DNA of 64,000 nt. Origin: Archilochus colubris (Eukaryota; Chordata; Aves; Apodiformes; Trochilidae). The DNA lies in assembly GCA_023079485.1 (NCBI GenBank), contig CM041084.1:71085709-71149708 (forward strand), written 5' to 3'. The translations under genes and the position numbers were made by a program. This document shows, in pieces, positions 25,121 to 37,800 of this stretch (position 1 is its first letter; the number at the start of each line of letters is the position of its first letter). Below the pieces are notes generated by a model. It searched no databases. It saw nothing but the letters and a program-made list of their open reading frames with translations, and was not told the DNA's origin.

Positions 25121-26863
25121 AAATCTTCATCCAGCCCAGTGCATCACTAGAAGGTGAAATTTGGCACGTAGAATAAAGTCAGGATAGGCTTCCATTACAG
25201 CTTCTCAAATCTTAAAATTTCAGTAGAAATCCTGATATTCTCATACTAGCGTGGAATCTAGCAGAAAATTCACCATGGTTAAGGGGTTTTTGCCTAACCG
25301 TGTGCTCCTGGGAGCGAAGAATAGACAAAAGTGGGAATCTTGGGTCTGCTTTCCAAATTCATCATGGTCTGGATGGAGAGTAATTGGCTTTAGGTCAATC
25401 ACAGAGATTTATTTTTTTCTAACCATGCTGACTCAGTTCCAGTGACTCATCATCAGATGTGCAAAGGGGCAAGATCATGTGTATGCTCCCTTATCCTGTG
25501 TTTTTGTTTCTCATGACCTGTTCTGCTTCACAATTTCTTCCTTTTGAGGACCGCTCCTGCAGCAGGGGAAGGTATCTTAAGTCCTCAGTGCCCACCCCTG
25601 TCTCCCAGCTTATGCTTGCTTAGCAGAAGGCATGATCCTGCTCTAAAGCAGTTTCTTGTACAGCCATAAATTTAGTTCCCACCTATTTATGTGCTGCCTA
25701 TTAATCTCTGTGTGTCCTAGTCTTGTCTCTGTGGATTTGCATGTGTAAAAAATGGTGTGAAATGATATCAGATCAGGACAATCCGGGCTGTACCCCTGGG
25801 ATTCATGCATGGTAGGGACCATAAAACAAATGGTATCAAGGCATGGAATAAAACAAAAAATAAAACAAAATACATATGTGCTTGCTTGGTTTATGTTGTT
25901 TGTAGCTTTTCATGTGTGGTGGGTTTTCTTTGTTTTGTTGAGTAGCAATAGTGATCAACTGTAGTGATCAATACTAGGCAATTCTTTTTTTTTTTTTTTT
26001 AACAGATACCTAAAATCTCGGAGACAATTTCTTGTTTTTTGTGGCTGTAGGACATGCTCCCACTTTTCAGGGATAGGGGGGAAGAAATGGGGCCTGCTCT
26101 TAATTTCTGTTGTGCTGATGTGGGTTTAAGAAGAAAATTTTTCATATAAATTTTAGATAAAACTTTGACCACTGGAAGGAAATGATGACCTTTTTTTTTT
26201 TTTTTTTTGTGCTGTTTTTTTTCCCCCTGTTGACCAGGTTTAAACTGACACATTTGTTTGCATATATAAGTTAAATGCATGCACTACCATCAAGGTCCAA
26301 ATTTGCTCTGCACTTAATATACATATCTACATGTATGGTCTCTAAAATAAATACATATTGTGTGAATATCTATACTGCATCAGTGTGTATAAGTCCATGG
26401 AATAATTTCTGCAGTCACATATATGCACCCTATATATGCATACATGTGTAAAGCAGTAATTTGTCATTGCTAAGTATATGCAAATTTTTAAAAACACATC
26501 CATCACTGCAAGTATTTGACTTATTTATCAGTACTGCCACAGAACCTCTTTTCTGGGTGGGAGGAATAATGAGGGAGAAAAAGATGCTAGTCACAGAAAA
26601 TGGATCACTGAAATAAAGTTTCATAACATTTTTTCCCACTTTTCATTAAACTTCGACAATTTTAAAATATGTGTATTTTTTTCCCTCAGAAAAAGATGTA
26701 TATTTCTAAAAGTCCTTTCCAAGCTTCTTAAATGCTACTCTTTCTTATTCCACTCTTCAAAGAGCAGCAGCCACGCTATCCCTCTTTTCAACTTCAAACT
26801 GTGCTGCTATGTTGGTCCAGCACAGCGAGGGTGCTTTGAACCTGAGAAGAGAATCTAGCTCTC

Positions 26864-26896
26864 TTTTTTTTTTCTTTTTTTTTTTTTTTTTTTTTT
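26864..26896 (+). repeat. Long T homopolymer
   Basis: Ten T, one C, then 22 T. This is one of the longest homopolymers in the window and a likely length-polymorphic, error-prone site. Confidence 0.9.
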
Positions 26897-27628
26897 GGAA
26901 CCTTGAGAAGGACTTCTTGAGAGCTCTGCAATTAGCATTTCCCTTTTGCTCATATCACCTTCCTTGACTTCTGTAAAAGTAAACCAAATTGTAATCACCA
27001 TATATTTACACATGCGTGGCTCCCTAGGGTCCAGCAGAGATACCCTTTGTTCGTGCTTTCCAGGACTTTTTTGGGTTCTGTTATTTGGACCTTTAGACAG
27101 ACGTTGTGATATCAATGAAACTTTTCACTGGCTCCTGACTTTGTGTGGGGTAAGTGTGAGCTGACTTTGGTTTGCTCTCAGGAGTAAGTTTATTCTCCAC
27201 TGAGTGAAAAGATTCAGAGAGTGTCAAAGGAAAGTTCCAAAAGCCATATTGATCTTGCTTGCCTAGACCAGACCCTTGGTGGCTTTTATTCTTGGTGACC
27301 CACCTTGGCTGTAGCAATGTGAGCTCTGAATGCCAACAAGGTACCATGGAGCTCAACTTCACTTGAATTTGAGCAGTTGCTTCCTGCTCCGTTCTTGCAC
27401 TTTGCTCTGGGTGATTTGTTGGTGAGAGATCAATGGCTGTAATCTGGATATATTTCTGAGTGGAGCCTTAAAGGGTCCATGTGTTGGAATGGAAAGCAGA
27501 AGCAGCATCGTTCTGCTTTTCCTCTGACTATAAATAGCCTGGTTGTCAGTACAAATGGTGTAGTTGTCTGGCATCAGTGTATCTCACTGATTTGTGGGAT
27601 ACCACTTAGCTTTCCTAAGAACATTGCC

Positions 27629-27649
27629 TTTTTTTTTTTTTTTTTTTTT
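27629..27649 (+). repeat. Long T homopolymer (21 T)
   Basis: An uninterrupted T run. No A-tailed retroposed sequence was recognised next to it on the minus strand. Confidence 0.9.
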
Positions 27650-29974
27650 CTCTGTACTAGAAATTCACCCATTTCAGCTCCATGTGACATGTGGGACATA
27701 CTGCAGGTAACTTCAGAGTCCCAGTAATAGTTTCTAAGTATTTGGTGGTGGGAGTCTCAGCCCACAGAAAATCCTTGTGCTGCCTCACTGAGATGAGGTG
27801 CCTGGGGGTTGCAGCGAGTGAAGGTTTTTGGGGGAACCATTGCTGAGGTTGCATGTGGGTCCTGTAGGACACTTAAACCCTTAACCACTGGGACAGCAAA
27901 AGGAACTGGGTGCTGCTTTTTGTGTAAGTGCTGATGGCTGAAATGAACCAGCTTGATTGGATGAGGCTGTGATGTGTTGTTGCAGTGTCCCTGTGACTTT
28001 TGAAAATATCTGTGGAAAATAAAGGTGCTTAAAGTGACCTCACCAAGGAAATGTCTATAAATGCATAGAAGTTAAAAAATAAACAATTTTAAAGACTACA
28101 ACACCTTTATAGGTAGTGACTTGCCTGAATATCCTGTGGTAAGAGAAACCCCTTCAAATGTAAAGGATTTGCTCATGGAAATTGGTTGAATAAAGTTTCC
28201 CTTTCCACCCTTGCCACCCTCACATGTATAGATTAAGCATTCTGCCTCTCTGTAGTAATCTGAATTTTGAGTTGTTAATAAATACAAGCAGTTTAGCTAC
28301 TAACATCAAAGCTTTACCAGATTAAAGTGAAAGGAAGGTGAGATTTTCAAGGGCTTGGGTAAACAAAACGATTGGTATTTGCAATTATCTTTAAAAGCTC
28401 TTTAATATAAACCTCAATAGGATTAAGTGAACAGAGGAACAAATATGTCCATTCTGCGTGCTAACCACAACACTACCAGGCTGCTTACTGTAACTCAGTT
28501 AAAGGCTAAATAAGGAATGAGGGATAAAGCAAATAGCTTTGCTTGTAGAATGAGATCATTAAGAAAAGGTGACTGTTGTGTTTGATATACCAAGTGGTGG
28601 AGGGAAAACTAACTAAATTCATGGGCATAGAGATTCTGGACATATATGGCAATTGTTAGGCACACTATTTGAATTCAAAAGGGCAGTGGTTCAAGGAACT
28701 GCTTAGAAAGGCTCAGGCTGGGAAGACAAAACTCTTAAATCAGATGTGCTCCTCCAAATATGTGGGGTTTTTTTTGTTTAATGCTTTCTGATGGCCTTAT
28801 TGAGAAAAGGAGGATGATGAAATTTCACAAGTGTTGTGTAAAGGATAAGATCTGTATTATTGTTGTAGAGATTAGTTCTTACTGAAAAGACAAATTTACC
28901 TGCTGTTAGTATGGTCAAATTTACAATTGAATGAAGGTACCACCTGCTTCTGCGAGATTAAGATATTTTAAACAAAACCACACAAAGTGTCATAGGTATT
29001 TATGAAGTGCATGTTTTCTAATCTTCTAGCCACTGTTGTGCTGTCTCTGAGTAATACAAAGAGGAGACATAGGAAATTAGAGATGAAGTAAAGAACTTCA
29101 GCCCAAGCTCGGGCTTTAACCCATCATCACATTGTTCATACTTGAATTGAAAACACAAAGGAGGAAAATTGTAACTGCATTTGCAGTTACGTGTGAGGTG
29201 TAAATGGTATGGATACCTTTAAAAAAATCACTAAGACTTCTTCAATTAAGTTCTGAGTCCTTCATTTAGTTTCTATGACTAAAAGAGTATCTTGGAATAT
29301 TTTCTTTTATGAATCCTTCTTCCTTCACGCGTTAAGAATACCCAAGGACATCTTTTACTTCTGTGTCAATAACTGTGTGTTGGGTGCTAGCTTAGTGTAT
29401 ATGCTCATTCAAAATTTAAAAGGTGTTTGAAGCCACACATCATTCAAGGCACGTTGCTCTACCTTTATTGAATAGTTACAGGTAAATAGGTTATTTCATG
29501 AAGATGAAATGTTTTTCACTGGTGATATCTTTATTATATGCAAGGTCAGTGGAATTGAGTACAAACTGAGTGCAGAATGATGTACTAGGTATAAAACAAT
29601 TGCCATGAAATAAAAATCTCAGATTTTCCCACTGCTAAATGTCTCCTGTTTCATTTCGCTTGATAGAGTTGTACTTAGTTTGCTGTACAACATTGCATTT
29701 ATTTTCCTTCTTTTTTCCCCACTCTTTTTTAGAGATTTTATTTTGGTTATCATATTGTTGCCTGTCTTCCTAGTTAGATGATACCACACTGCTAGGAATT
29801 ATTTCATCTGCTCAGTGACTTGACATTTTGTATTAGTTTATAGTAGAATCTTACTACTCTCATCTGTGATTAATGTTATCCTCTTCCAGTGGTTTTAATG
29901 GTTCTGAAAGGATATTTTGAGGCACATGACTTTATGAAAAATAACTCTTAGTTTGAAAAAAAAAGGTTGTGAGG

Positions 29975-29998
29975 TTTTTTTGTTTGTTTGTTTGTTTT
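29975..29998 (+). repeat. (TTTG)n simple repeat
   Basis: A T run followed by four TTTG/GTTT units. Similar T/G-rich tracts follow at about 30001-30045. Confidence 0.85.
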
Positions 29999-30619
29999 AC
30001 TTTGGGAGATTTTTGTTTGGAATTTTTTTGTATTTGTTTTTTTTGAGTTTGCGTGAGACAGAGAGGAAAGAATATTCTGAGTACTAAATATTTAAGGTGA
30101 CAGCCTGGTACCATTCAGGTGTATGGGCTTGCAACCTGGAATTTCTTCTAGATTTTCTATTCACTTTGCTCAAGTGATGTGAACAGAGTTCCATAGTTAT
30201 GTTTTTGTGAGAGCACAAAACCTCAGAGACAGATGTACACAGTGCAAAATGGAGCATGCAGCTGAATGTAACGAAGCACACCATCTTCTGAGATATTCCA
30301 TAGAGGCATAGATGTTGGTCAGCTTCTATTGTGTATTGCCATCCTGCATATTAATAGGAAATCACTTTTTCCATAGCTTTGTTTTCACTTGTAAAGCAGT
30401 GCTTCAGTACTTTTTTTGGATTTTTTTGTTTTGTTTTGTTTGAGTTTTTTGTTTGTTTATTATCTTTGTAGAGTCTACCCTGTACCAACAGTTTACTATG
30501 AGCTTTGGTAGGTAGGTCACTGCCTGGATTGGTAGTTTTGCAGGTATAAAATGCATGCGTTTATTTTTCTTGATTTTTTTTTTTTTTTTATTTTACATTT
30601 TAAGAAACTACAGTAATCC

Positions 30620-32275
30620 ATGGGTCTTAAATGCACTGGAGCAGGCCATTCCCACGTCATGAAAGACAAGCTTATGGGGAAGAAGACCAGCCTGGCTGAA
30701 CAGAGAGCTTTGGCTGGAACTCAGAAACAAAAGGAAAGTTTATGGTCTTTGGAAAAGGGGGCAGGCAACTTACGAGAACTGCAAAGATGTAGTGAAGCTA
30801 CTCAAGGAGAAAATTAGAAGATCCAAAGCCCTGCTAGAACTCAACTTGGCCTCTGTGGTGAAAGATAAAAAAAATTTTCTATGCATATATTAACAGCAAA
30901 AGGACTAAGTAGAATCTTCTCAATCTTTTGGATGCAGGGGGACACACAGTGACCAAGGATGAGGAAAAGGCTGAGGTACTTAATTTCTTTGCCTCAGTTT
31001 TTAACAGTATGATTAGTTGTTCCCTGAGTACTCAACCCCTTGATCTGAAAGACAGACATGGGAAAAGAATAACAGCTTCATAATCTAATAAGAAATGGGC
31101 ATGAGCTACTACATCATGTAGATACACACAAGTGTATGGGGTCTTCCCTAGACTTTCCTCCCTCATCCTACAGTGCTGACGGTGTTGGGAGATGTGCTCA
31201 ACAAGATGCTCCCTATAACTTATCAGCTGTCCTGGATAACTGGGAAGGTTCCAGTGGACTGGAGGTTATTAAATGTGCTGCCCACTTTTAGGAAGGGCTA
31301 GAAAGAGGATCAAGGGAATTACAGACCTGTCAGTCTGACCTTGGTGCCAAGAAGTCAATGGCACAGATCATCTTGATTTCCATCATGCAGCACATGCAGG
31401 ACAACCAGGTGATCAATATGGGTTCCCAGTTAATATGGGTTCATGAAAGGGTGGTCCTGCTTGTTAGACTTGATCTCCTTCTGACAAGAAGATGGATGTG
31501 GTCTACCTGGACTTCAGTAAAACCTTTTTCAGTAGATCCCATGCAATGCTAGGAAAAGTGGCTGGAAAGCTATGTGGCAGAAGGGACTTGGAGGTGTATA
31601 CTGACAGCCAGCTGAATATTAGCCAGCAGTGTGCCCAGGTGGCAAACAGCATCCTGGCTTCTATCAGAAGCAGTGTGTCTGGCAGGACAAGGGAAGTGAT
31701 TGTCCCCCCTGTACTTGGCACTGATGAGGCCACACCTCATATACTAAGTTTTGGGCTCCTTACTATGAGAAGGACATTGATGTGCTGGAGTGAGCTCAGA
31801 GATAGACAGTGAAGCTGGTGAAGGGTCAGGAGGCACAAGTCTTACGAAGAGTATCAGAGGGAGCTGATACTGTTGGGGGCTATTTAGCCTGAAGAGGAGA
31901 TGGGAGACCTTGTTGCTCTCAAAAATTACCTGAAAGGAGGTAGTAGAGAGAGGGGTGAAAATCTCTTCTCACTAGTAACAAATGGTAGGACAAGAGGAAA
32001 TGGCTTCAAGTTGTTCCAGGGAAGTTTTAGATTGGATGTTAGGAAAAAACTTCTTTACAGAAAAGGTTGTTAAGCACTGGAATAGGCTGCTCAGGTAACT
32101 GGTTGAATCACTATCCCTGAACATTTTACAATTTGTATGGATACAGTGCTTAGGGACATGGTTTAGCAGTGGACTGGTAAAGCTAGTTAGTAGAGCTAGG
32201 TCATCCTAACTCTAGGTTGGACTAGATGATCTTATCAGTCTTTTCCAACCTGAACAAGTTTATGATTCAAATTCA
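30620..32275 (+). mobile_element. CR1 LINE, mid-ORF2 to 3' end, RT core deleted
   Basis: A plus-strand CR1. It starts in the linker after the endonuclease (LWGRRPAWLNREL, KRKVYGLWKRGQATYEN, LKEKIRRSKALLELNLAS), passes through the early RT (VDWRLLN region near 31255; VVYLDFSKTFF near 31500-31530) and then jumps at about 31580 to DLEVYTDSQLNISQQCAQVA. Roughly 125 codons, including the VPQG and FADD motifs, are missing. The aspartate after LDFSKxF is also changed. The C-terminal part and the 3' UTR (TTGGACTAGATGATCTTATCAG near 32217) finish in a worn octamer at about 32270. There are many stops. It is inactive. Confidence 0.94.
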
Positions 32276-33139
32276 CTGATCTCATAACAGACTGCAGTAT
32301 TGCTTCCAACTGGGATGCTAAAATGCTGAATACTTTGCCTGGAGGGCAACTGTGGTGCTTGTGAAAGTTGTAAGAGCATGCTGTAGGCTTTCCATAGGTA
32401 GTTAGAGGATGCTATCATACAACATATCTTCTTGCCTTTTATTTCTTGCTAATCTTGTGTTGGCCATGAATAAGGCTCTGTATGCAACAAATGTAAAATT
32501 ATGATGATGTTTGCTTCATCAGCTATCCCAAGTACAGTCTGCTTTACCAGGTTGTTCTCACTCCTTTGCCATAACATCATTTTTATCATGGTGAATTAGG
32601 AAAATACTGGCTATTATTTTGCTGAATGCATGCACTGAGCAAGTGAGGATTTACCCACATAACTCCTAACAACACAGAGGTATAGACTTGTTTCACATAC
32701 AGCAGCCTTTGAAACAGCTGTTGAGAGATCCTGTGTCACTGTCAAACTAACCAAATGGAAAGTTTTTTACTTAATGAGAAAAAATAATTTAGAGACCTGC
32801 CCACCTGCAAGAGGAGTAAAAAATAGCTCATTCTCTGTTTTCATGGTCATTAGGGGTTCCATACAATTACTAATGAAAAATGAACTAAAATTACAGAATA
32901 GGCAGGTAAACTGACTGCAATTTGGTTTCCATTTGAGTCTACTCCCTTGGGATTTCTATTGCCAAATCAGTAAAATAAGGCTAAAAACTCCAAGGTTTTT
33001 TTCCACTTCTCATGGACCAGTCTTTTAAGTACTGGGTGTTTCATGTCAGTCATGCTAATGAGGGCAGCATGAAAGCAGTGAGCAAAGGTGAGGACTCTTT
33101 CACAGTTTATGCAGAAAAGAACTCCTTCCACATGTGCCC
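32276..33139. other. Unique non-coding DNA between two CR1s
   Basis: About 860 bp with no repeat or coding signal recognised. Confidence 0.5.
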
Positions 33140-34450
33140 CTCTATTTCATGGAAGAGGAGCTCATTTATATCTGCAGCTCATTTATCAATAGGTGGCTAA
33201 AGGATTGGTGCCACCAGCAGAATTTTGGGGAAAATTCTATGGTACCTGGTGTCCTCAAATCAATTGGGCTTCATCTGTCTAGAAGGGGCAAAAGGACTCT
33301 AGCCCGTAAGTTGGTGGGGCTGATCAGGAGGGCTTTAAACTAGGTTTGAAGGGGGAAGGGATTAAAACCAGGCTCTCCAGAGATGAGCCCAAGGGTGGAA
33401 AGCCTGAGTTATGAGTGAAGTCAGCAGGCCAGCTAAACTGCATGTACACCAATGCATGCAGCATGGGCAACAAACAAGAGGAGCTGGAAGCCATCATGCA
33501 GCAGGAAAGCTATGACGTAGAATCATCATGGAAAAGTGGTGGGATGACTCGCATGACTGGAGTGCTGCCATGGGTGGCTACAGGCTCTTCAGAAGGGACA
33601 TACAAGGTAGGAGAGGTGGAGGGGTGGCTCTATATGTTAGAGAGTCTCTTGACTCTCTTGAGGTCAGTATCAAAAAGGTTGAGTGCCTGTGGATCTGAAT
33701 CAGGGGGAAGGCCAACAAAGCTGATATCCTGGTGGGAGTTACAGATCACCCAATCAGGATGATGACGGTGATGAATTATTCTACAAGCAACTGGCAGATG
33801 TCTCAATCTCCAGCCCTTGTTCTCGTGGGTGTCTTCAACCTGCTGGATGTCTGCTGGGAATTCCACACAGCAGAGAAGAAGCAATCTAGGAGATTCCTAG
33901 AGTGTATAAAGGATAATTTCCTGTAAATGAGCCCACCAGGGATGGATCCCCACTAGACCTTCTGTTCACAAAGAGAAAAGGGCTGGTGGGAGATGTAGTG
34001 GTCAGAGGCTGTCTGGGGCACTGTGACCATGAAATATTAGAGTTTTCAATACTCAGGAATGCAAGGAGGGCCATCAACAGAACCTCTACTCTGGACATCC
34101 GGTGGGCAGATTTTGGCCTATTCAGAAAACTAGTTCAGAGTGTACTCTGGGAAACAGCCCTTGAAAACAAAGAGGTCCAGGAGGGATGGGCATACTTCAA
34201 GAACAAAATCTTGAATGCACAGGAGTAGACTGTCCCTGTGTGCTGAAAGGCAAGACGGCGGGGAAGAAGACTGGTCTGGCTGAACAGAGAGATTTTGGAG
34301 GAAATTAGGGTAAAGAAGAGAGCTTACAAACTATGGAAAAAAGGGCTGGCTACTCAGGAAGAGATCTGGTAACCATGGTGGTAGTGGATCAAGGGTTGGA
34401 CTTGATGATCTCAGAAGTCCTTTCCAACCCAGCTGATTCTATGGTTCTAT
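33140..34450 (+). mobile_element. CR1 LINE with endonuclease but no RT
   Basis: This copy is unusual because it keeps its 5' part. It begins in the region preceding ORF2 (about 33140-33410, including GGGCTTCATCTGTCTAGAAG near 33268 and GCTTTAAACTAGGTTTGAAG near 33333). It runs into ORF2 (YTNACSMGNKQEELEAIMQQ) and through the apurinic endonuclease domain: VFNLLDVCWEF, EKKQSRRFLECIKDNFL, GDVVVRGCLGHCDHEILEFS, IRWADFGLFRKLVQ, WKKGLATQEE in other frames. At about 34370 it jumps directly to the CR1 3' UTR (GTTGGACTTGATGATCTCAG) and tail (ATTCTATGGTTCTAT, ending at about 34450). The whole RT and ORF2 C-terminus, near 2 kb, is absent. Frameshifts and stops interrupt the endonuclease. Confidence 0.92.
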
Positions 34451-34587
34451 ATCTGCAATTGTGTCTTATTTTTACTGCTGATCACAGGACTCTGGGCATG
34501 TAGAGAAGGAGAAAAGCAGATAGATGGAGAAGGATGAATGTTATGCCCCTTTTTCAGAGAAGAGAAATCATGACAAGATTCAAGTTG

Positions 34588-34832
34588 ACATCAGGGGAGG
34601 CTTAGGTTGGATATCAGGAGAAATTTCTTTACCAAAAGGTTTGTTAAGCACTAGAACAGGCTCCCCAGAGAAATGGTTGAGCCTCCATCCCTGAATGTGC
34701 TTAAAAATAGCCTGGATGAAGTGCTTGAGGACATGGTTTAGTGGTGGATCATTTGGAATAGGGTAATAGCATTAGGATGAGGCTGGACTTAATGATCTTG
34801 CAGTCTTTTCCAGCCTGAGAAATTCTATGAGA
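34588..34832 (+). mobile_element. CR1 3' stub
   Basis: A 3'-terminal CR1 fragment. It starts in the last part of ORF2 (AGGTTGGATATCAGGAGAAA, then the decayed WNRLP region CACTAGAACAGGCT) and continues through the 3' UTR with GACATGGTTTAGTGGTGGAT and ATGATCTTGCAGTCTTTTCCAGCCTGAGAAATTCTATGAG-like sequence. Strong 5' truncation. It lies 137 bp downstream of the preceding CR1, in the same orientation. Confidence 0.9.
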
Positions 34833-37800
34833 TGATATAGTCAAAGATCATGTTATTTTCAGTGAATATGAATGCCTGCAATGAGTGGAAAATGACTGGG
34901 ACTGTGGAGCATAGCCGTGATAGAAATGTGTTTTGAGAAACTCTTGGACATCCAGGCTAGACAGAAGGGTCAATTTTTGTCCATGCTTTATTTTTTTATT
35001 TTGTTTGTTTGTTTAGGCAGGGTGATGGTGGAAGCTATATTCAGCAGCTCTCTCCCTGAGGCCAGGTGTGGTTCTACACTACATTGCTGAGTGTACACCT
35101 CCATGACAGGACAATCACTGCAATCTTTTCATTTTTCAAGAGGTGGGAAGACCTGTTCAGAAAGAGATTTATCACTTGCAGTGATTGTAATGTCTGTTGT
35201 GAACCGCAAGCTTCAAATTAGAGCTGTGAATGTGTTTAACAATAATGACCAATAATATTTTGAGGGAAGCTACCAAGTAACAAAGTTAAAACAGAGATGA
35301 TGTCTGTTGTTGTGCTGATGTTTCAGCACAAGTCCAGTGTGTATGCTGTGAGACTTAATTACCTCTGGTGTCTGTTGCCCAAGTTGAGAGGTGTAAAGAC
35401 ATCTACCTACCTTTTTCTAACTGACACAAAGGATATACTACATTGCAAAGAAGATGGTGCAGATTCTGTAAGTTACAGAGAAGAATCTGACACTCAGATG
35501 TCACCCTTCAGGAAAGGAGAAACTTCAGACATGCCTTTTCTTATAATTTAAAAGCATTGTCAACTTTTGGTAGCTTTTAGGACACCAACAAATATTCATA
35601 GTAGCTGAAAATGAATCCTGCTGGGCGGACATTGCTAATGTTTTGTTATTTCCCTCCTCCTCATTTCTAAAAGGCTAGTAGAGATTTTCTGTTCTTTACA
35701 CTTGATAGGAATTAATCATGGAACATGCATTCCCTCAACCTCTTTTAATCTCAGAGCTGTCTCAGGTACTCTGCCTTATATCTCCTTAGTAAGGATGACT
35801 GTGGCATGTGAAGGCAGCATTGAAAGCTGAAAGCAAAAAAAAAACCAAAACAGCAACTTTTACCCTAGGAATGCAAGCACCGTTTTTTGTGTATTTCTCG
35901 TGCTGACATATTCTTTTTCATTGTGCCTATCCAGCACATAGGAGCATTCATAGTATTCCAGACAAAATGAAAGTTAGAGTAGTGCTGAAAACTTAAGCTA
36001 TTCAAACTGTGCTTCTGCATAGCAGAATGTGCGCTTCAGAGAAACGTGCACAATCACTTCAAAACCCAGTAAGCAGAAAGCTTTTTTTTTTTTTTTGGGC
36101 ATCATAAAGCTAAGAAATACATTCTCCCTTTCTGTTTCCACATTTACTTACCTATCACATCATGTAGATTGCTTTAACCATTATACATGGCTTCATGAAT
36201 AATGCTTTACTGCTACAGTCTGCTCAATAAGGAATCAGTGCAAAGTATTATCTTGCTAATGTGTATAGCTCAGAAACATGCTTTCATGCCAGGATGAGAA
36301 TTTGTTTCAGGTTTGAGTTCACTGCTGTGTCAAGAGGCACAGTCCTGCAGTGTGTCTACCTGATGAATGATGATGTTGGGAAAAGCAAAATAAAATTTTA
36401 TCCCATGAAGTTGAATTGTTGCGAGTTTCAATTAGCGGTATATTTTTTCGTGTTCTGGAATGTGTAGATCTGAAGTTCATTAAGATGAATTTGAGTCTTT
36501 ACAATATTTGGAAATCTGAATTATTTCACCTTCTGTCTAAGCATGAAGGATAAAATAATGCTTATTTTCTGTCTGTTGTATCTCAACAGCAAACAGTATA
36601 ACAAAACAATGAGGTGGGTCTCAACTTCTGAATCATTGAGTAAAGATAGTAAAAAAGCACTGCAAAGTTAAGCTTCTCATTTTAGTGGTGCAATGTAATT
36701 ACTTCAATGATTACATCAATGATATTAAAGACTTTTACTGCAAATACCAAAGATTCTAAGGCAAGAATGCTGTCTTCTTACATGTCTATGTACGTCCAGA
36801 TGGGATCAAACTTGCAATATTGATCACATTATCTTAACAAGGCAGTTACTAATGTGTCTTTTCTTAAGGCTAATCCTTCTCAGATTCTAGAGACGTGTAT
36901 TTTTCAACTTGCAATTTAGCAATTGTTGAACCAATTTGCATAGGATATTGTGCCCACATTCTATTCCAATAAATTGCATGAAGTATGAAGAAACTGAAGA
37001 AAGGAGAATGTCTGTCATTTTCGTCTTGATAAAACAGATGCAGTGAAAAATGTGCGCACTATGGAAAATCAGTTTAAACAACTGCATAGTGTTTTTCTCT
37101 AATGTCCTGACGCATTGAAGGGACCATGCTGTTGTCTAGAGGAGTTTACTGTAGGTATGTGCAACCAGGGTCTCAAAAGGGTGAACCTGAAAGGAAGATG
37201 CTCTAACATTTATCAAGCCTGAAAATAACGCATTTGGTTTGCATTTCATGTGGCTGCTTCTAGAAAACCATTTTCATAATAAAATTGGCATAATAAAATT
37301 TCCTGACTTCTTTTTTGTTGAGAAAAGGATGAGGATAGCAATATTGTTGCAAGTTATGGCAATGTAAATGTGTCTATTGCCAACCTTAAGCTTCAAAAAG
37401 CATGAGCCAAGTATCATAAAATCTTGACACTACTTCAAATATTCTCAGCTTTTTTAAAAATTCACACACATTCTGTTCCTAGCACTTCCTTTCTACTGAA
37501 ATTTTTCCCTTGACTGTGGGATCTGAGACTTTAGGAAACATACCAAGAAAGATTACAAATATTCTTGTGGGAACTGGTAGTGTTGTCTGTAATAAACCAA
37601 AATATAAAAGAGAAGTAACATAATTTATTTAATCTACAGTCACTGTTGTTTTAACTGTTAATAATATTAAGTCAAAAGCTAGTGTAAGGGAAGGTACTAT
37701 TGCAAAAGGCTTGTAATTCTTAAAAGTTCCTGAAAAAACTCAGAACTGTGTAATATTACAGGTTAAATGTAGAAACAGAAAACTAGGACTTCGAAATTCT

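Larger units (their letters stand above)
25121..30619. other. Unique DNA with long T tracts
   Basis: No supportable gene. It is notable for unusually long T runs: 25985-26000, 26191-26208, 26864-26873, 26875-26896 (22 T), 27629-27649 (21 T) and 30574-30589. There are also TTTG/TTTTG tracts at 29975-29998, about 30001-30045 and 30411-30460. AT-rich sequence around 26280-26460 contains repeated ATAT/CATG words. Minus-strand frames at 27093-27574 were considered as retroviral remains but not accepted. Confidence 0.55.

Noticed and set aside
27093..27574. Possible retroviral RNase H remnant on the minus strand
   Set aside because: Only a single short T-D-x-x-A-like motif is suggestive. Flanking sequence could not be matched convincingly to pol.
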